NCBI GenBank assembly: GCA_913061055.1
Contig: CAJXVA010000027.1
Location: forward strand, 1-37,793
From: an uncultured Pseudomonadota bacterium
GTDB lineage: Bacteria; Myxococcota_A; Polyangia; Nannocystales; Nannocystaceae
Direction: 5' to 3'
Length of the DNA stretch: 37,793 nt
Made by a program: the position numbers and the translations under genes
Part shown: positions 9,083 through 18,225 of the stretch, piece after piece
How positions within the stretch are numbered: the stretch's first letter is position 1
Layout: each line of letters starts with the position of its first letter
The notes under the pieces: generated by a model
Database searches by the model: none
What the model saw: the letters and a program-made list of their open reading frames with translations, nothing else
What the model was told of the DNA's origin: nothing

Positions 9083-10372
9083 ATGCGTTGGCTTCTCTGG
9101 GTTCTGGTCGCGAGTTTCGGGTGCGGGTCCTCGGTCCCGGCCGACCCCGGTTCAGACGGCGCGACGAGCACGACCGGGAGCACCGGCGGCTCGACGGGGA
9201 GTGACAGCACGGCCACCAGCGGCGATTCGTCGGAGTCCGGCGCCGCGACGAGCAGCTCGACCAGTGCCCCCGAGATCTGCGAGGTGGAAGTGCCCTGCGA
9301 AGGCTGCGAGTCGTGGCGCGACGAGTTCGATGGCCGTGCGGGCGACTTCGACGGCTTCAACGGCTTGTCGGTTGCGCCCAATGGAGACCTGGTCGCGTTC
9401 GGCCACCAAGACCGAGGAATACTCATCGCCAGCAGCGGCGCCGCGAGAATCGTCCGGTATTCCGCCTCCGGAGAGTTGCTGTGGGCTCGGCTCCTGGAAC
9501 CGGACGAAGGGAGCCTCTCCGCGGTCTCCGGCGTGTTCGAGGACGAAGACACGCTCGTGGTCGCCCTGGATTTGAACGCCAGCAGCAGTCCAGGCCAGGA
9601 GAGTCAGACCTCGATCGTGCGCCTCACCGGGGAGGGCGAACCCCTTGGTGAACCCGAAGTCGTCAATACAGCGCGACCGGAGGCACTCATCCGCGCCGGG
9701 GACTCGATCCTGCTTCACTCCTACAACCGCCTGGATTCCAGCAACACGATTCGGCTTCAGCGGCTGGAGGGCACCACGCTCGAGTCCATCTTTCCACCGG
9801 AAGCGTTCGACGACCTCGATGCACGGGACCACACCATGGTCGCGGGCCCGGATGACACGGTCCTCGTCGCCGCCCGCACGCGAGAGGACACACCCTACCT
9901 CGCCCGACTGGCGCAAGGGGAGGATGGGGCCTGGACCACGCAGTGGATCCTCCAAGACTTCGACACGATCGACGGAGAGGGCAGCGTCGTCGCGGCCGCC
10001 GGCCTTGCCGATGGTTCGACGGTTTACATCTCGCAGACCAGCGAGTCCTCGACCATCGGACTGCTCGACCCAACACAACAACCGGTCTGGAAAAATGCGT
10101 TGGACCTCCGGTCATGCTGCACTGGTCCCCAACTGACCACCGACCCGGCGGGCCGAGTCTTCGTCGTCGGAGAAGCCCCTGCCACCGAAAGGCCCCCTCG
10201 GATGTTCGCGTTCTCAGGCTGTGACGGGACGGAACTGTGGAGAGGTGACCTGGGCGAGGCAGCCGGGTTTGGGTCGGGGATTGCGGTCGTCGACGACCGC
10301 TTGTTCGCCGCCGGGAATATCGTCCTGGGCCCAGGCGACAGCAGCGCCTGGATTGCGGCCCTCGACCTGTGA
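9083..10372 (+). CDS. Lipoprotein with beta-propeller-like body, unknown function
   Basis: 429 residues. The ATG at 9083 gives a short signal peptide (MRWLLWVLVASFGC) with Cys14 as probable lipid site; the lipobox (SFGC) is weak but followed by the Ser/Thr/Gly linker (residues 20-60) typical of this genome's lipoproteins. In-frame sequence upstream lacks a signal and is discarded. A Cys-containing segment (CEVEVPCEGCESW, about 68-82) precedes a repetitive body with motifs such as GLSVAPNGDLVAFG, DDTVLVAARTRED and GIAVVDDRLFAAG, suggesting blades of a propeller (compare SBBP-type repeats in the gene at 18226). Likely surface-exposed or periplasmic; no enzymatic motif seen. Confidence 0.8.
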   Translation: MRWLLWVLVASFGCGSSVPADPGSDGATSTTGSTGGSTGSDSTATSGDSSESGAATSSSTSAPEICEVEVPCEGCESWRDEFDGRAGDFDGFNGLSVAPNGDLVAFGHQDRGILIASSGAARIVRYSASGELLWARLLEPDEGSLSAVSGVFEDEDTLVVALDLNASSSPGQESQTSIVRLTGEGEPLGEPEVVNTARPEALIRAGDSILLHSYNRLDSSNTIRLQRLEGTTLESIFPPEAFDDLDARDHTMVAGPDDTVLVAARTREDTPYLARLAQGEDGAWTTQWILQDFDTIDGEGSVVAAAGLADGSTVYISQTSESSTIGLLDPTQQPVWKNALDLRSCCTGPQLTTDPAGRVFVVGEAPATERPPRMFAFSGCDGTELWRGDLGEAAGFGSGIAVVDDRLFAAGNIVLGPGDSSAWIAALDL

Positions 10373-10475
10373 GGGCCGTCAGCACAACCCGGACCGCAGC
10401 GAGCGGCCGACCTTCGAAAGTCACGCTTCGGACGCCACTTGAAATATGGCACAGGATGACAGACGTTACACTTCC

Positions 10476-11117
10476 ATGTACCGCTTCATCCTGCTGATGC
10501 CTCTGCTTGGGCTACTCGCGTGCGACTCGAGTGAGGACAAGGCCGCTTCACCGACCGATGCCGCGAAGCCAGCGGTACCGGAACCCAACGATGGACAGGG
10601 TGTTCCAACAGCCAGCCCTGCGAAGCCGGTCTCACCCGGAGCCAAGGCGATCGCCAAGACCGATTGCAAGGACTTCAGCTTCGAACTCGACCCGCCGACC
10701 GACAAGACGCTGGCCAAGCCCAACCGGGACGATCCAGTCGGCCGAGCCACCCACACACAGAACCTTTCCCTGAAGTTCACCTGCGGGGACGATGAGCGGA
10801 TCGAGGACATCGACAGCCTCAACTTCGACTGCCACGGAGCCTCCTGTGGCTGCGCCTATGCGATCGATCGTGAGGGTGTCGTCGAGCCCGCAGAGAACCC
10901 AGAGGAATGCGGCGTCTCCTCAGACGACGAGACCTCCGCATTCTTGAAAGCGGGCGCAGCTGAAGATGTCCTCACGTCTTGGGCGGTCATCACGGCCGTG
11001 GAGCGAGCGCTCATCGTCGAGACCCTGCGATACGATATCAAGACCGTCGAGGGCGGATTCGACGTCGTTCGGACAAGCTCCACCGAGGAGACCAAGACCG
11101 TCTTCAAGCACCGCTGA
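10476..11117 (+). CDS. Small lipoprotein, unknown function
   Basis: 213 residues from ATG 10476: signal peptide MYRFILLMPLLGLLAC with a canonical lipobox (LLAC, Cys16), then an Ala/Pro/Lys linker (20-60) and a compact domain with Cys residues at the DCKDF, FTCGD, FDCHGASCGCAY and EECGV positions, which may form disulfides. The residue after the lipid cysteine is Asp, which in enteric bacteria retains lipoproteins in the inner membrane; whether this rule holds here is unknown. An in-frame ATG at 10446 lacks a signal-like start. No family recognised. It converges on the DUF1552 gene with only 20 bases between the two stops. Confidence 0.78.
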   Translation: MYRFILLMPLLGLLACDSSEDKAASPTDAAKPAVPEPNDGQGVPTASPAKPVSPGAKAIAKTDCKDFSFELDPPTDKTLAKPNRDDPVGRATHTQNLSLKFTCGDDERIEDIDSLNFDCHGASCGCAYAIDREGVVEPAENPEECGVSSDDETSAFLKAGAAEDVLTSWAVITAVERALIVETLRYDIKTVEGGFDVVRTSSTEETKTVFKHR

Positions 11118-11137
11118 GCCCTGTGCCCAGCCCGCCC

Positions 11138-12526
11138 TCACACCATGATGTCGGACAACACCGAGTTCGACATCATCGCCCCGGACCCGATGCTCGGGAT
11201 CGCCGGGTCAAACGCCCGGGCCAACGTCAGCAGCACGTCGGTCGTATTGCCCGCCGCGGACTGGTCGTCGTTCTCGTTCATCTGCGGCGTCGCCTGGTAG
11301 TGTACGCCGGGGTACCGGATGTGGTTGCGGCCGTGGCCACCGATGATCATAGGCTGACGCTGCCAGCTGTGGGAATACCCCTGTGACAGCTCACTGCTGC
11401 CGAACACCAGCGTGGACTCCAGCAAGCTCTCGCCAGCGGCATCCTCGGTGTCGCGCAACGTGACCAAGAGCTGCGCAAAGCAGCTCATGACGAATTGGAT
11501 GTTCTGGTTGTAGCCCTCGTCGTTGGCGTGACTGTGGCCGTGGTGGGTGCTCGACGAGATATCGACGTCGCCGAACACCGCCTCGCTGGCGACGCTGCAG
11601 AACAGATTCGAGGCGACCCTCGTGATGTCGCAGACGAACGCGTACGCCATCAGCTCGGACATGATCCGGTTGGTCTCGAACAGCTGCTCGAGGCCATTGT
11701 CCTCGGCGTTGTCGAACAAGGGATCTCCGGGCAACACGCAGCTCGGCGGCAACGCGCTGATCTTGTTCTCCAGCTCGTTGATGCTGTCCAGGTGCGCCTC
11801 GAGCCGCTGCCTGTCCTGGTTGCCGAGGCGCATGTTGAGCGAAGAGATGTCCTCCTTCGCAGCGTCCAGCACCGAAAGCCGAAGATCGCGATCGTCCTTC
11901 GGCGCCTCGAACTCGCCGAACAGGCTGGACCACACGGTCCGCGGGTTCTGCTGCGGGAACAGTGCCGTGACGGCTCCCTTCGTGCCGCGAGCGGACAACG
12001 ACTTGGCCGCGGTCCCGTTGTCGACCGGGCTGTCGAACTTGGTCACGCCCACCTGCATCGAGCGCACCGGCGTGGGCGACTGCTCGGCGATGATGTCGGC
12101 GATCACCTGATCGATCGTCGGGCCCCCCCAGTCGGACGCAAACCCGCCCGCGTTGGACGGGATGTAGTCGTGCCCCGACATGATGGTGATGCCCTCATGG
12201 TGGGTGATCGGCTGCGACTCGGTGCGGTTGCGCATCCCGCTGCAGATCGTCACGAAGTCTTTGACCCCGGCGTCGGCAAACGGCTGGAGCTGAACGCTGG
12301 GCGTCCACCCAGCGCCCGGAGAGTCGGGCTCGAAGTTGCGGAGTTGGACCCCGTTGCCAAAGAAGAACGAGATGAAGCGCTTGGGCAACTCGCCGCCCGC
12401 AGAAGCGCTGCGACTGCGGCCCATCATCGCCTCGAGGGGTGGCAGGCCAATGGCCACCGCGCTCCCCCCGAGGAGTCCGCGAAGCATGTGACGGCGGCTG
12501 AGCTTGAACTTGTCGAGTACGTGCAT
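11138..12526 (-). CDS. DUF1552 family secreted protein
   Basis: 462 residues. The N-terminus (SRRHMLRGLLGGSAVAIGLPPLEAM) is a twin-arginine export signal, so the protein is probably folded before export. The body matches DUF1552: KRFISFFFGNGV near the start, ITHHEGITIMSG about 110-120, and histidine-rich elements (HHGHSHAND; IIGGHGRNHI) toward the C-terminus. The fold is thought to be related to alkaline-phosphatase/DUF1501 proteins; a metal-binding role is inference from the His clusters. It follows the DUF1592/DUF1588 gene by 9 bases in one operon, a pairing that recurs in Myxococcota and Planctomycetes, but the reaction is not established. Confidence 0.9.
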   Translation of the reverse strand: MHVLDKFKLSRRHMLRGLLGGSAVAIGLPPLEAMMGRSRSASAGGELPKRFISFFFGNGVQLRNFEPDSPGAGWTPSVQLQPFADAGVKDFVTICSGMRNRTESQPITHHEGITIMSGHDYIPSNAGGFASDWGGPTIDQVIADIIAEQSPTPVRSMQVGVTKFDSPVDNGTAAKSLSARGTKGAVTALFPQQNPRTVWSSLFGEFEAPKDDRDLRLSVLDAAKEDISSLNMRLGNQDRQRLEAHLDSINELENKISALPPSCVLPGDPLFDNAEDNGLEQLFETNRIMSELMAYAFVCDITRVASNLFCSVASEAVFGDVDISSSTHHGHSHANDEGYNQNIQFVMSCFAQLLVTLRDTEDAAGESLLESTLVFGSSELSQGYSHSWQRQPMIIGGHGRNHIRYPGVHYQATPQMNENDDQSAAGNTTDVLLTLARAFDPAIPSIGSGAMMSNSVLSDIMV

Positions 12527-12535
12527 CGCGGCCTC

Positions 12536-14281
12536 CTACTTGGCTTGATCGACCTGGCGGAAGATGGGGCTGGTGGTGAGTTCGATGAGCATTCGCTTCA
12601 TGCGGTGCCCCTCTTCCGTAAAGGTGTTCGTGACCGCGTCGAGTCCGGGCTGCTGCCCTTCTTCGGGCACGAAGCCCAAGGTCTGCGTGAAGAGGTTGTC
12701 CACGATGCAGCCGGGCACGCGTTCGTCCGCGGCGATGATGCTCGCCAGTTCGGCCGCACCATCGAAGCTTCCGATTCCAGCGACCTCGCCCGAGGCATCG
12801 ATCGGCTGACCGTTGTCCAGGGTCCGGTACGCCCCGGTGGCGTCGTAGTTCTCAAATGCGAACCCAATGGGATCCATCAACGCATGGCAGGCCGCACACC
12901 CAGGATCGGTCATGTGCTGGCTCAGAGTCTCCCGCAGCGTCTGCCCCTCTTGCGGCAGAATCGGCTCGGGGTTGACCCGCGGGGGAGGCAGCGGGATCTC
13001 GTTGCAGAGCAGCTTCTCCATCACGAACAACCCGCGACGAGTCGGCGAGTTCACATTGGGGTGGCTCATCATCGCCAGCCACCCCGCGTGAGTCAGCACG
13101 CCCAGGCGCCCCTGTGAGGCCGGAAGGGTGACCCGCTCCCAACCTCCACCAGGCGCGTCCACGCCGTAGAGCGCGGCGAGGTCGTCGTTGACGAACGTGG
13201 TGTCGCTATCGAAGAGCGTCAGTACGCTTCCGTCCTCTTCGAAGACCACGTCGTCGATCAGACGCATCGTCTCCTCGAGCATGGCGTCCTTGATGGCGTC
13301 ACCGAACTCGGGGAACAGGTCTTGATCCTTGCTCTTGCTGGGGAGGTTTCGGACGGTGAGGTACTCGCCGTAGAACGCCCGAACCGCACCGCGGGCTTCA
13401 GGCTGATCGAGCAGTGACTCGGCCAGCGCCCGAACGCCTTCGTCCGAGTCGAGTTCACCGCTCGCGGCGAGTTCGAGCGCAGCCGCATCCGGGGTTCGAC
13501 CGGTGAGGAAGAACGACAACCGGGTGGCGGTCTCGAAGCCGTCGAGCTCGCGGTAGTCACCGTCCCCCTCTTCGCCGACCTCGACGATGTACAGGAAGTT
13601 CGGCGACTGCAGGATCGCGGTGAGCATGTACTGCACACCGGTGATGAACTCGCCTTCGTCCCACTCCTGCGCCATCTCGGCGATGCCGGTGAGGCGGTTG
13701 ATCTCCGCGTTGTTCAACGGGCGGCGCCACGCGAGGCGGCCGAAGTTGCGGGCGACGTCGTCGTAGCAGTCCAAGTCGAACGGGCCATCAACAACGCACG
13801 GCACGGTCTGCGCCAACGTGCTTGGATCGACAACGACGGCCGCTGCAATGTCGGTGGACGAGCCTTCATAGAACTCGACATCTGCAGGCGCTGGCGCGGA
13901 GGCCAGCGTACCCATCGCGTCGTAGTTTCCGATGATCGGATCTTCGGGTGGCGACGCTGCCGCGGCCGCGGCGTCACCAAGCAGGAGCTCAACGCTCCGA
14001 ACGTATTGAGGGGCGAGCAGTCGTCGCACCCCACCCGGTGGTGGAACCGGGTCGGCTGCCGGGGGCTCTCCGGTGGAGCTCGAGGACTCATCGTTCACTC
14101 CCGAGCTCGACCCTCCGCTCGACGTTGTGCTCGGCTGGGTTGGGTCCACTCCCGTGGATCCCTCGCCCTCCGTACCGCCACTGTCGTCATCGCCTCCTGC
14201 CGTCGGATCGTTGCAACCGATGAGGGCTACGCTCAACGCAGCCCCCCACACGACTTGCCACCACACCGACCGGCCGGTCAT
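12536..14281 (-). CDS. DUF1592/DUF1588/DUF1585 lipoprotein
   Basis: 581 residues from the ATG at 14281, chosen because it puts a clean lipoprotein signal first (MTGRSVWWQVV...ALIGC, Cys23); a TTG at 14317 and ATG at 14311 are in-frame alternatives. After an acidic Ser/Thr/Gly linker come, in order, a DUF1595-like helix region (NFGRLAWRRPLNNAEI), DUF1592 (LQSPNFLYIVEVG ... FETATRLSFFLTGRTPD), DUF1588 (LTHAGWLAMMSHPN ... PTRRGLFVMEKLLC, then CAACH in DPGCAACHALMDPIGF) and DUF1585 (FDGAAELASIIA ... LFTQTLGF). The single CxxCH could bind a c-type heme. Upstream gene of a pair with the DUF1552 gene. Function unknown; surface macromolecule processing has been guessed for related planctomycete proteins. 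Confidence 0.9.
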   Translation of the reverse strand: MTGRSVWWQVVWGAALSVALIGCNDPTAGGDDDSGGTEGEGSTGVDPTQPSTTSSGGSSSGVNDESSSSTGEPPAADPVPPPGGVRRLLAPQYVRSVELLLGDAAAAAASPPEDPIIGNYDAMGTLASAPAPADVEFYEGSSTDIAAAVVVDPSTLAQTVPCVVDGPFDLDCYDDVARNFGRLAWRRPLNNAEINRLTGIAEMAQEWDEGEFITGVQYMLTAILQSPNFLYIVEVGEEGDGDYRELDGFETATRLSFFLTGRTPDAAALELAASGELDSDEGVRALAESLLDQPEARGAVRAFYGEYLTVRNLPSKSKDQDLFPEFGDAIKDAMLEETMRLIDDVVFEEDGSVLTLFDSDTTFVNDDLAALYGVDAPGGGWERVTLPASQGRLGVLTHAGWLAMMSHPNVNSPTRRGLFVMEKLLCNEIPLPPPRVNPEPILPQEGQTLRETLSQHMTDPGCAACHALMDPIGFAFENYDATGAYRTLDNGQPIDASGEVAGIGSFDGAAELASIIAADERVPGCIVDNLFTQTLGFVPEEGQQPGLDAVTNTFTEEGHRMKRMLIELTTSPIFRQVDQAK

Positions 14282-14391
14282 TCTTCGCCGTCCGTCAACG
14301 CCATCCACCATGAGCAAGTATGCATGGCGAACGCGAGCGGATCCTTCGCTTCAGCCCAGCGAGTTCTCGTAACCGGCGAGAATCGCTCGCG

Positions 14392-15450
14392 CTACCGGCG
14401 CCCGGACCAGGAACCGGAACGACGGGGTGCCTTCTGCTTGCCCGCGTTCGCACGACGGCGTTGGGCATGCACCTCATCCGTCGTTGCTTCAACTTCGGCA
14501 CGAAGTGACACGAAGCTCCCGAAGCGTGCGGCGTCCAGGGAGCCCGACTCGAGCGCCTCGGCCACCGCGCAGCCGGGCTCAACCCCGTGTCGGCAGTCCC
14601 CGAACTTACACAGCTCGGAGAGCGCGACGATGTCGGGAAATGCACCGTCCAGTGCGTTGGTGTCGGCCCAAAGCGCGAGCTCTCGCATGCCCGGCGTGTC
14701 GATGACGAGGGCACCATCTCCGAGGACGAACAGCTCGCGGTGCGTCGTCGTGTGTTGGCCGCGGCCGTCCCGGGCTCGAACCTCGCGCGTCTCTTGCCGC
14801 GCTTCGCCAGCCCAATGGTTGAGCAGCGTCGACTTGCCAACGCCCGACGAGCCGACCAACGCGGCCGAGGTTCCGACGCCCAGATACTGCGCCGCTGCGT
14901 CGGGATCGAAGCCATCGACGACGTCGATCAGATGAACCGAAGCTCCGCCGGCGACCGCATGCGCCTGTGCCGAGACCTTCTCACGCTCGGCTTCTCCGAG
15001 TGCGGCTGCCTTGGTCAGGAGCACAACAGGGCGCGCCCCACTGTGGGCTACGGCCGCCAGGTAACGCTCGATGCGGCGCGGGTTGAAGTCGCCATCGAGC
15101 CCACTGACCACGAACACCACGTCCACGTTGGCGGCGACAACCTGGCGCTGCGTCTTGCGACCGGCGGCGCGTCGCTCGAAGATCGTGCGGCGCGGCAGGA
15201 TGTCCTTCACCTTCGCCGTGGGAGGTCCGGGCGAGAACGCGATCCAGTCGCCGACGGCGGGGCGATCGTCGGGAGCCTTGAGGCGGGTGGGAAGCTGCGC
15301 GATGACCGGCTCGCCCGCGCCCCACAGCGTCACCACCTGAGTCTCCATGCGCGCCACCCGGCCCACGGGAGACCCGGCGAGCGCGGACTCCGCGAGCCAC
15401 TTCGCCCACTCGTCGTCCCAGCCCAGCGCTCTAAGGTCAGAGGTGATCAC
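14392..15450 (-). CDS. rsgA: Ribosome small-subunit-dependent GTPase RsgA
   Basis: 352-residue circularly permuted GTPase that acts late in 30S subunit assembly. OB-fold N-terminal domain (about 30-95), then G4 before G1: the G4 motif reads LLTKAAAL (144-151), P-loop GSSGVGKST (200-208), switch region RGQHTTTHREL (230-240), G3 DTPG (251-254), and a C-terminal zinc knuckle Cys281-x4-Cys286-x-His288-x5-Cys294. The order G4-G1-G3 and the zinc ligands are diagnostic. Odd: the usual (N/T)KxD Asp that reads the guanine base is Ala here (TKAA), while all else looks intact. The C-terminus is very basic. Divergent from the thioredoxin-like gene, 48 bases apart. Confidence 0.95.
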   Translation of the reverse strand: MITSDLRALGWDDEWAKWLAESALAGSPVGRVARMETQVVTLWGAGEPVIAQLPTRLKAPDDRPAVGDWIAFSPGPPTAKVKDILPRRTIFERRAAGRKTQRQVVAANVDVVFVVSGLDGDFNPRRIERYLAAVAHSGARPVVLLTKAAALGEAEREKVSAQAHAVAGGASVHLIDVVDGFDPDAAAQYLGVGTSAALVGSSGVGKSTLLNHWAGEARQETREVRARDGRGQHTTTHRELFVLGDGALVIDTPGMRELALWADTNALDGAFPDIVALSELCKFGDCRHGVEPGCAVAEALESGSLDAARFGSFVSLRAEVEATTDEVHAQRRRANAGKQKAPRRSGSWSGRR

Positions 15451-15498
15451 GTCGGCGGGACCTTAGCAGGTCGTGCCGACGATCGTAGGGTACCGCCC

Positions 15499-16350
15499 AT
15501 GCCAGCTGAGATCATCGAGCTCACCGCCGAATCGTTCGATGCCGACGTTCTCGAGCGAAGCCATGAGACCCCGGTGCTCGTCGACTTCTGGGCGCCGTGG
15601 TGCGGCCCATGCCGTGCGCTGACGCCGGTTCTGGAGGAAGTCACCCGCGAGATGGATGGCGCCTTCGTGCTCGCCAAGGCCAACACCGAAGCCCACCCCG
15701 CGCTTGGGCAGCGGTACTCGGTCCGCAGCATCCCCGCTGTGAAGCTGTTCGTTGGGGGTACTGCAGTCGGTGAGTTCACGGGCGCCCTGCCACCCTCGCA
15801 GGTCCGCCGGTTCCTCGACACCCACCTTCCCAGTGCGGCCGATGACCTGGTTCAAGAGGCGGAGGCGCTGCTCGGCACCAAGCGTCCGGGTGCGCGCGGT
15901 CTCCTCCGACAAGCGCTCGACGAGCGGCCCGACCACGCACGCGCCCACTGGCTTCTCGCCAACATCGCGTTCGCCAACGGAGAGCGCGCGTTCGTCGAGC
16001 ACCACGCCGATGCAATTCCGAGTGACGATCCGCTGTCTGCCAAAGGCGCTGCGCTCGTTCGAGCGCTCGTGTTCTGGGATGCCCGCGAGGAGCACGGCGA
16101 CACGAGCACGATCGACAGCAAGCTGAAGCATGCTCCCGACGACCTCGACCTGCGCTACGCGATGGGCTGCAGTCTCGCGATCGACCGGGAGTGGGCCCGG
16201 GCGCTCGAGGTCTTGCTCGAGGTCGTGAAGAAGGACAATCGGCACGCGGATGCGGCGGCTCGCAAGGCGATGCTCGTGATCTTCGACCTGCTTGGACGCC
16301 AGCACGAGCTGAGCGATGCCTACGTCCGACAGCTGCAGATCTGGGCCTGA
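15499..16350 (+). CDS. CnoX/YbbN-like thioredoxin-TPR chaperone
   Basis: 283 residues from ATG 15499. Thioredoxin domain (1-110) with an intact WCGPC active site (Trp34, Cys35, Cys38) and the cis-Pro loop SIPAVKLF; then TPR-like helices (about 115-283; LLRQALDERPDHARAHWLLANIAF, ALEVLLEVVKKDNRHADAARKAM) as in CnoX (YbbN). E. coli CnoX has lost the CxxC pair and acts as a chlorine-activated holdase; forms with WCGPC, as here, are expected to be redox-active too. Cytoplasmic, no signal peptide. A candidate for protecting proteins under oxidative stress and delivering them to GroEL; no groEL gene lies nearby. Confidence 0.9.
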   Translation: MPAEIIELTAESFDADVLERSHETPVLVDFWAPWCGPCRALTPVLEEVTREMDGAFVLAKANTEAHPALGQRYSVRSIPAVKLFVGGTAVGEFTGALPPSQVRRFLDTHLPSAADDLVQEAEALLGTKRPGARGLLRQALDERPDHARAHWLLANIAFANGERAFVEHHADAIPSDDPLSAKGAALVRALVFWDAREEHGDTSTIDSKLKHAPDDLDLRYAMGCSLAIDREWARALEVLLEVVKKDNRHADAAARKAMLVIFDLLGRQHELSDAYVRQLQIWA

Positions 16351-16413
16351 CACGGATCGCTCGAGTTCGGGGCGCTTGGCGTTCCACGATATCCGTGGTT
16401 ACGTGGGCGTTCG

Positions 16414-18177
16414 ATGATGCGATTGGGACCATGCATACTCGGGCTCGCCACTGTCGTGGCAGCATGTGGGGACTCTGGAACCGAGGCCGAGACTTCGCCC
16501 ACCGGAGTCTCGAGCCTGGGTCCTGGCACCGATTCCTCGGGCCCCAGCGGCACCACCAGCGTCGCGACCTCCGGTGACGAAGCATCGGGCACATCCTGTT
16601 CCTGCACAGCCGGTGAGATCCTTGGCTGCGCCGACGCAGCGTCCTTCGAAGTCTGCTCGGATGACTGCACGACGATCGAAATCGAGGACTGCTTTCCCGG
16701 CGACGTCTGCGTCGAGGGCTCCTGCATGCAGACCGAGTGCATTGAAGGCGAGCAACGATGCAACGCCGACGGCCTTCCCCAAGCCTGCGACGCCACCGGA
16801 ACCTGGATCGACGCAGAGGCGTGCACGGCAGACCTCTCATGCGTCCTAGGTGAGTGCTTGACCGAGTGTGAGGCGCTGGTGACAGCCCCCTCGTCACTCG
16901 GATGTAGTTTCCACCTCAACAACATGTACACGCTGTACGACACGGCGTTGCCCGGAATTCCCCTGCCGGGCGGCGGCGAACCGGACGGACACGGAGCCGC
17001 CATCGTCGGCAACCCAACCGACGCCGCAGCCATCGACGTCTCGCTGTTCCAGTACCAGCCCGACGGAGCGCAGTTGCTGGTCGAAGGACCCGTCACGATC
17101 GCAGCGGGCCAGACCCACTCATTCGAGCTGGTGGAGCCTTGGATCCGAAACTCCGCGGTCCGGCAGGGCGGATCGTACCGGCTGGAGAGTACGGCCCCCG
17201 TCGTGGCGTACCAGCACTCTCCGACCGTCGCCCAGTACGACAACGACTCGTCCTTGCTGATTCCCGATCACGTGCTGGGGAACAGCTTTGTCATCGCGTC
17301 CTATCCGCAGAACATCAACAACGCTCCGCCGTACTTCAACGTCGTCGCGACGGTGGACGGCACCGAGGTCACATGGGTCCCCCCTGTGGGCACCGCGGGC
17401 TCGGACTCGGTACCGCCCGTGACCGCGGGCGCAACGGGGACGGTCACCCTCAACGCCGGGGACACGCTGCAGGTCAACGGTCAAGGCGACCTTTCGGGCA
17501 CCTTGGTGAACACGACTCAGCCGGTCTGGGTCATCGGGGCCAATCGCTGCGCCGAGGTCCCCTCAGGAGTCTCGGCTTGCGACCATCTCGAAGAGCAGTC
17601 GTTGCCGGTTCATTTCTGGGGCGAGCAGTACGTCGCAGCGCACGCACCGACGCGAGGCGGGGAGAGCTATCGGTGGAGGATCTTCGCTGGCGGCGACAAC
17701 ATTCAGGTCACCACGACCCCTGTGCAGCCGGGTACGCCTGCCACGCTGTCGAGAGGCGAGTTCGTCGAGATCAACGCGACGCAGAGCTTCGTGATCGACG
17801 CGACGGGCCCGGTCCTGCCCATGCAATACCTCGCAAGTCAGGAAGCCGGTGCCGGCACCGGCGACCCAGCCATGCTGCAGGCTGTCCCGGTCGCCCAGTT
17901 CCTCGACCGCTACGCCTTCACCACCGGCGAGGACTATCAGGTTCACTACGCCCAGATCACCCGACCGCTTGATGGACCCGACGTCCTCATCGACGGCGTG
18001 GTCGTTGAGGGTTACGAGGCGGTTGGCGCCTTCGAGGTCGCGGATTGGACCATCAGCGAAGGCCCTCACTTCGCCCAGAGCACCGCGACGTTCGGCATCG
18101 CGGTCGTGGGCTACACCGGGTTCACGTCGTACGCCTACCCCGGCGGGCTCGCGCTTGAAGTCATCGCTCCCGGCTGA
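16414..18177 (+). CDS. IgGFc-binding-domain lipoprotein
   Basis: 587 residues; ATG 16414 or 16417 both give the same signal peptide, with lipobox VAAC (Cys18). A Ser/Thr/Gly linker (about 25-58) and a Cys-rich stretch (about 60-155; CSCTAGEILGC, CSDDC, CVEGSCMQTEC) lead into a large beta-rich domain with hallmarks of the IgGFc-binding N-terminal family (PF17517): AAIVGNPTDAAAIDVSLFQY, LLIPDHVLGNSFVIASYPQ, VWVIGANRC, HLEEQSLPVHFWGEQYVAA and a YAYPGGLALE end. The family is named after human mucin-like proteins but is frequent in Myxococcota; adhesion or matrix binding is a reasonable guess, not shown. Likely exposed at the cell surface. Converges on the propeller lipoprotein gene. Confidence 0.87.
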   Translation: MMRLGPCILGLATVVAACGDSGTEAETSPTGVSSLGPGTDSSGPSGTTSVATSGDEASGTSCSCTAGEILGCADAASFEVCSDDCTTIEIEDCFPGDVCVEGSCMQTECIEGEQRCNADGLPQACDATGTWIDAEACTADLSCVLGECLTECEALVTAPSSLGCSFHLNNMYTLYDTALPGIPLPGGGEPDGHGAAIVGNPTDAAAIDVSLFQYQPDGAQLLVEGPVTIAAGQTHSFELVEPWIRNSAVRQGGSYRLESTAPVVAYQHSPTVAQYDNDSSLLIPDHVLGNSFVIASYPQNINNAPPYFNVVATVDGTEVTWVPPVGTAGSDSVPPVTAGATGTVTLNAGDTLQVNGQGDLSGTLVNTTQPVWVIGANRCAEVPSGVSACDHLEEQSLPVHFWGEQYVAAHAPTRGGESYRWRIFAGGDNIQVTTTPVQPGTPATLSRGEFVEINATQSFVIDATGPVLPMQYLASQEAGAGTGDPAMLQAVPVAQFLDRYAFTTGEDYQVHYAQITRPLDGPDVLIDGVVVEGYEAVGAFEVADWTISEGPHFAQSTATFGIAVVGYTGFTSYAYPGGLALEVIAPG

Positions 18178-18178
18178 T

Positions 18179-18219
18179 CGAGCTCTGAACAAGAAGGAGC
18201 TCGCGACGGGCGGTCGTCG
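18179..18219. other. Hairpins between two convergent genes
   Basis: In the 48-base gap between convergent stops, CGAGCTC (18179-18185) pairs with GAGCTCG (18197-18203) over an 11-base loop. A second, smaller stem CGACG/CGTCG (18204-18208, 18215-18219) follows directly. Neither has a T-run. They are placed where a bidirectional transcript end would be expected. Confidence 0.3.
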
Positions 18220-18225
18220 TCCCGC

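Noticed and set aside
11495..13117. A 540-residue plus-strand open frame opposite the DUF1552/DUF1592 genes
   Set aside because: Open only because of high GC; residues are Arg/Val/Gly/His-biased without domains, while the opposite strand carries well-defined families.
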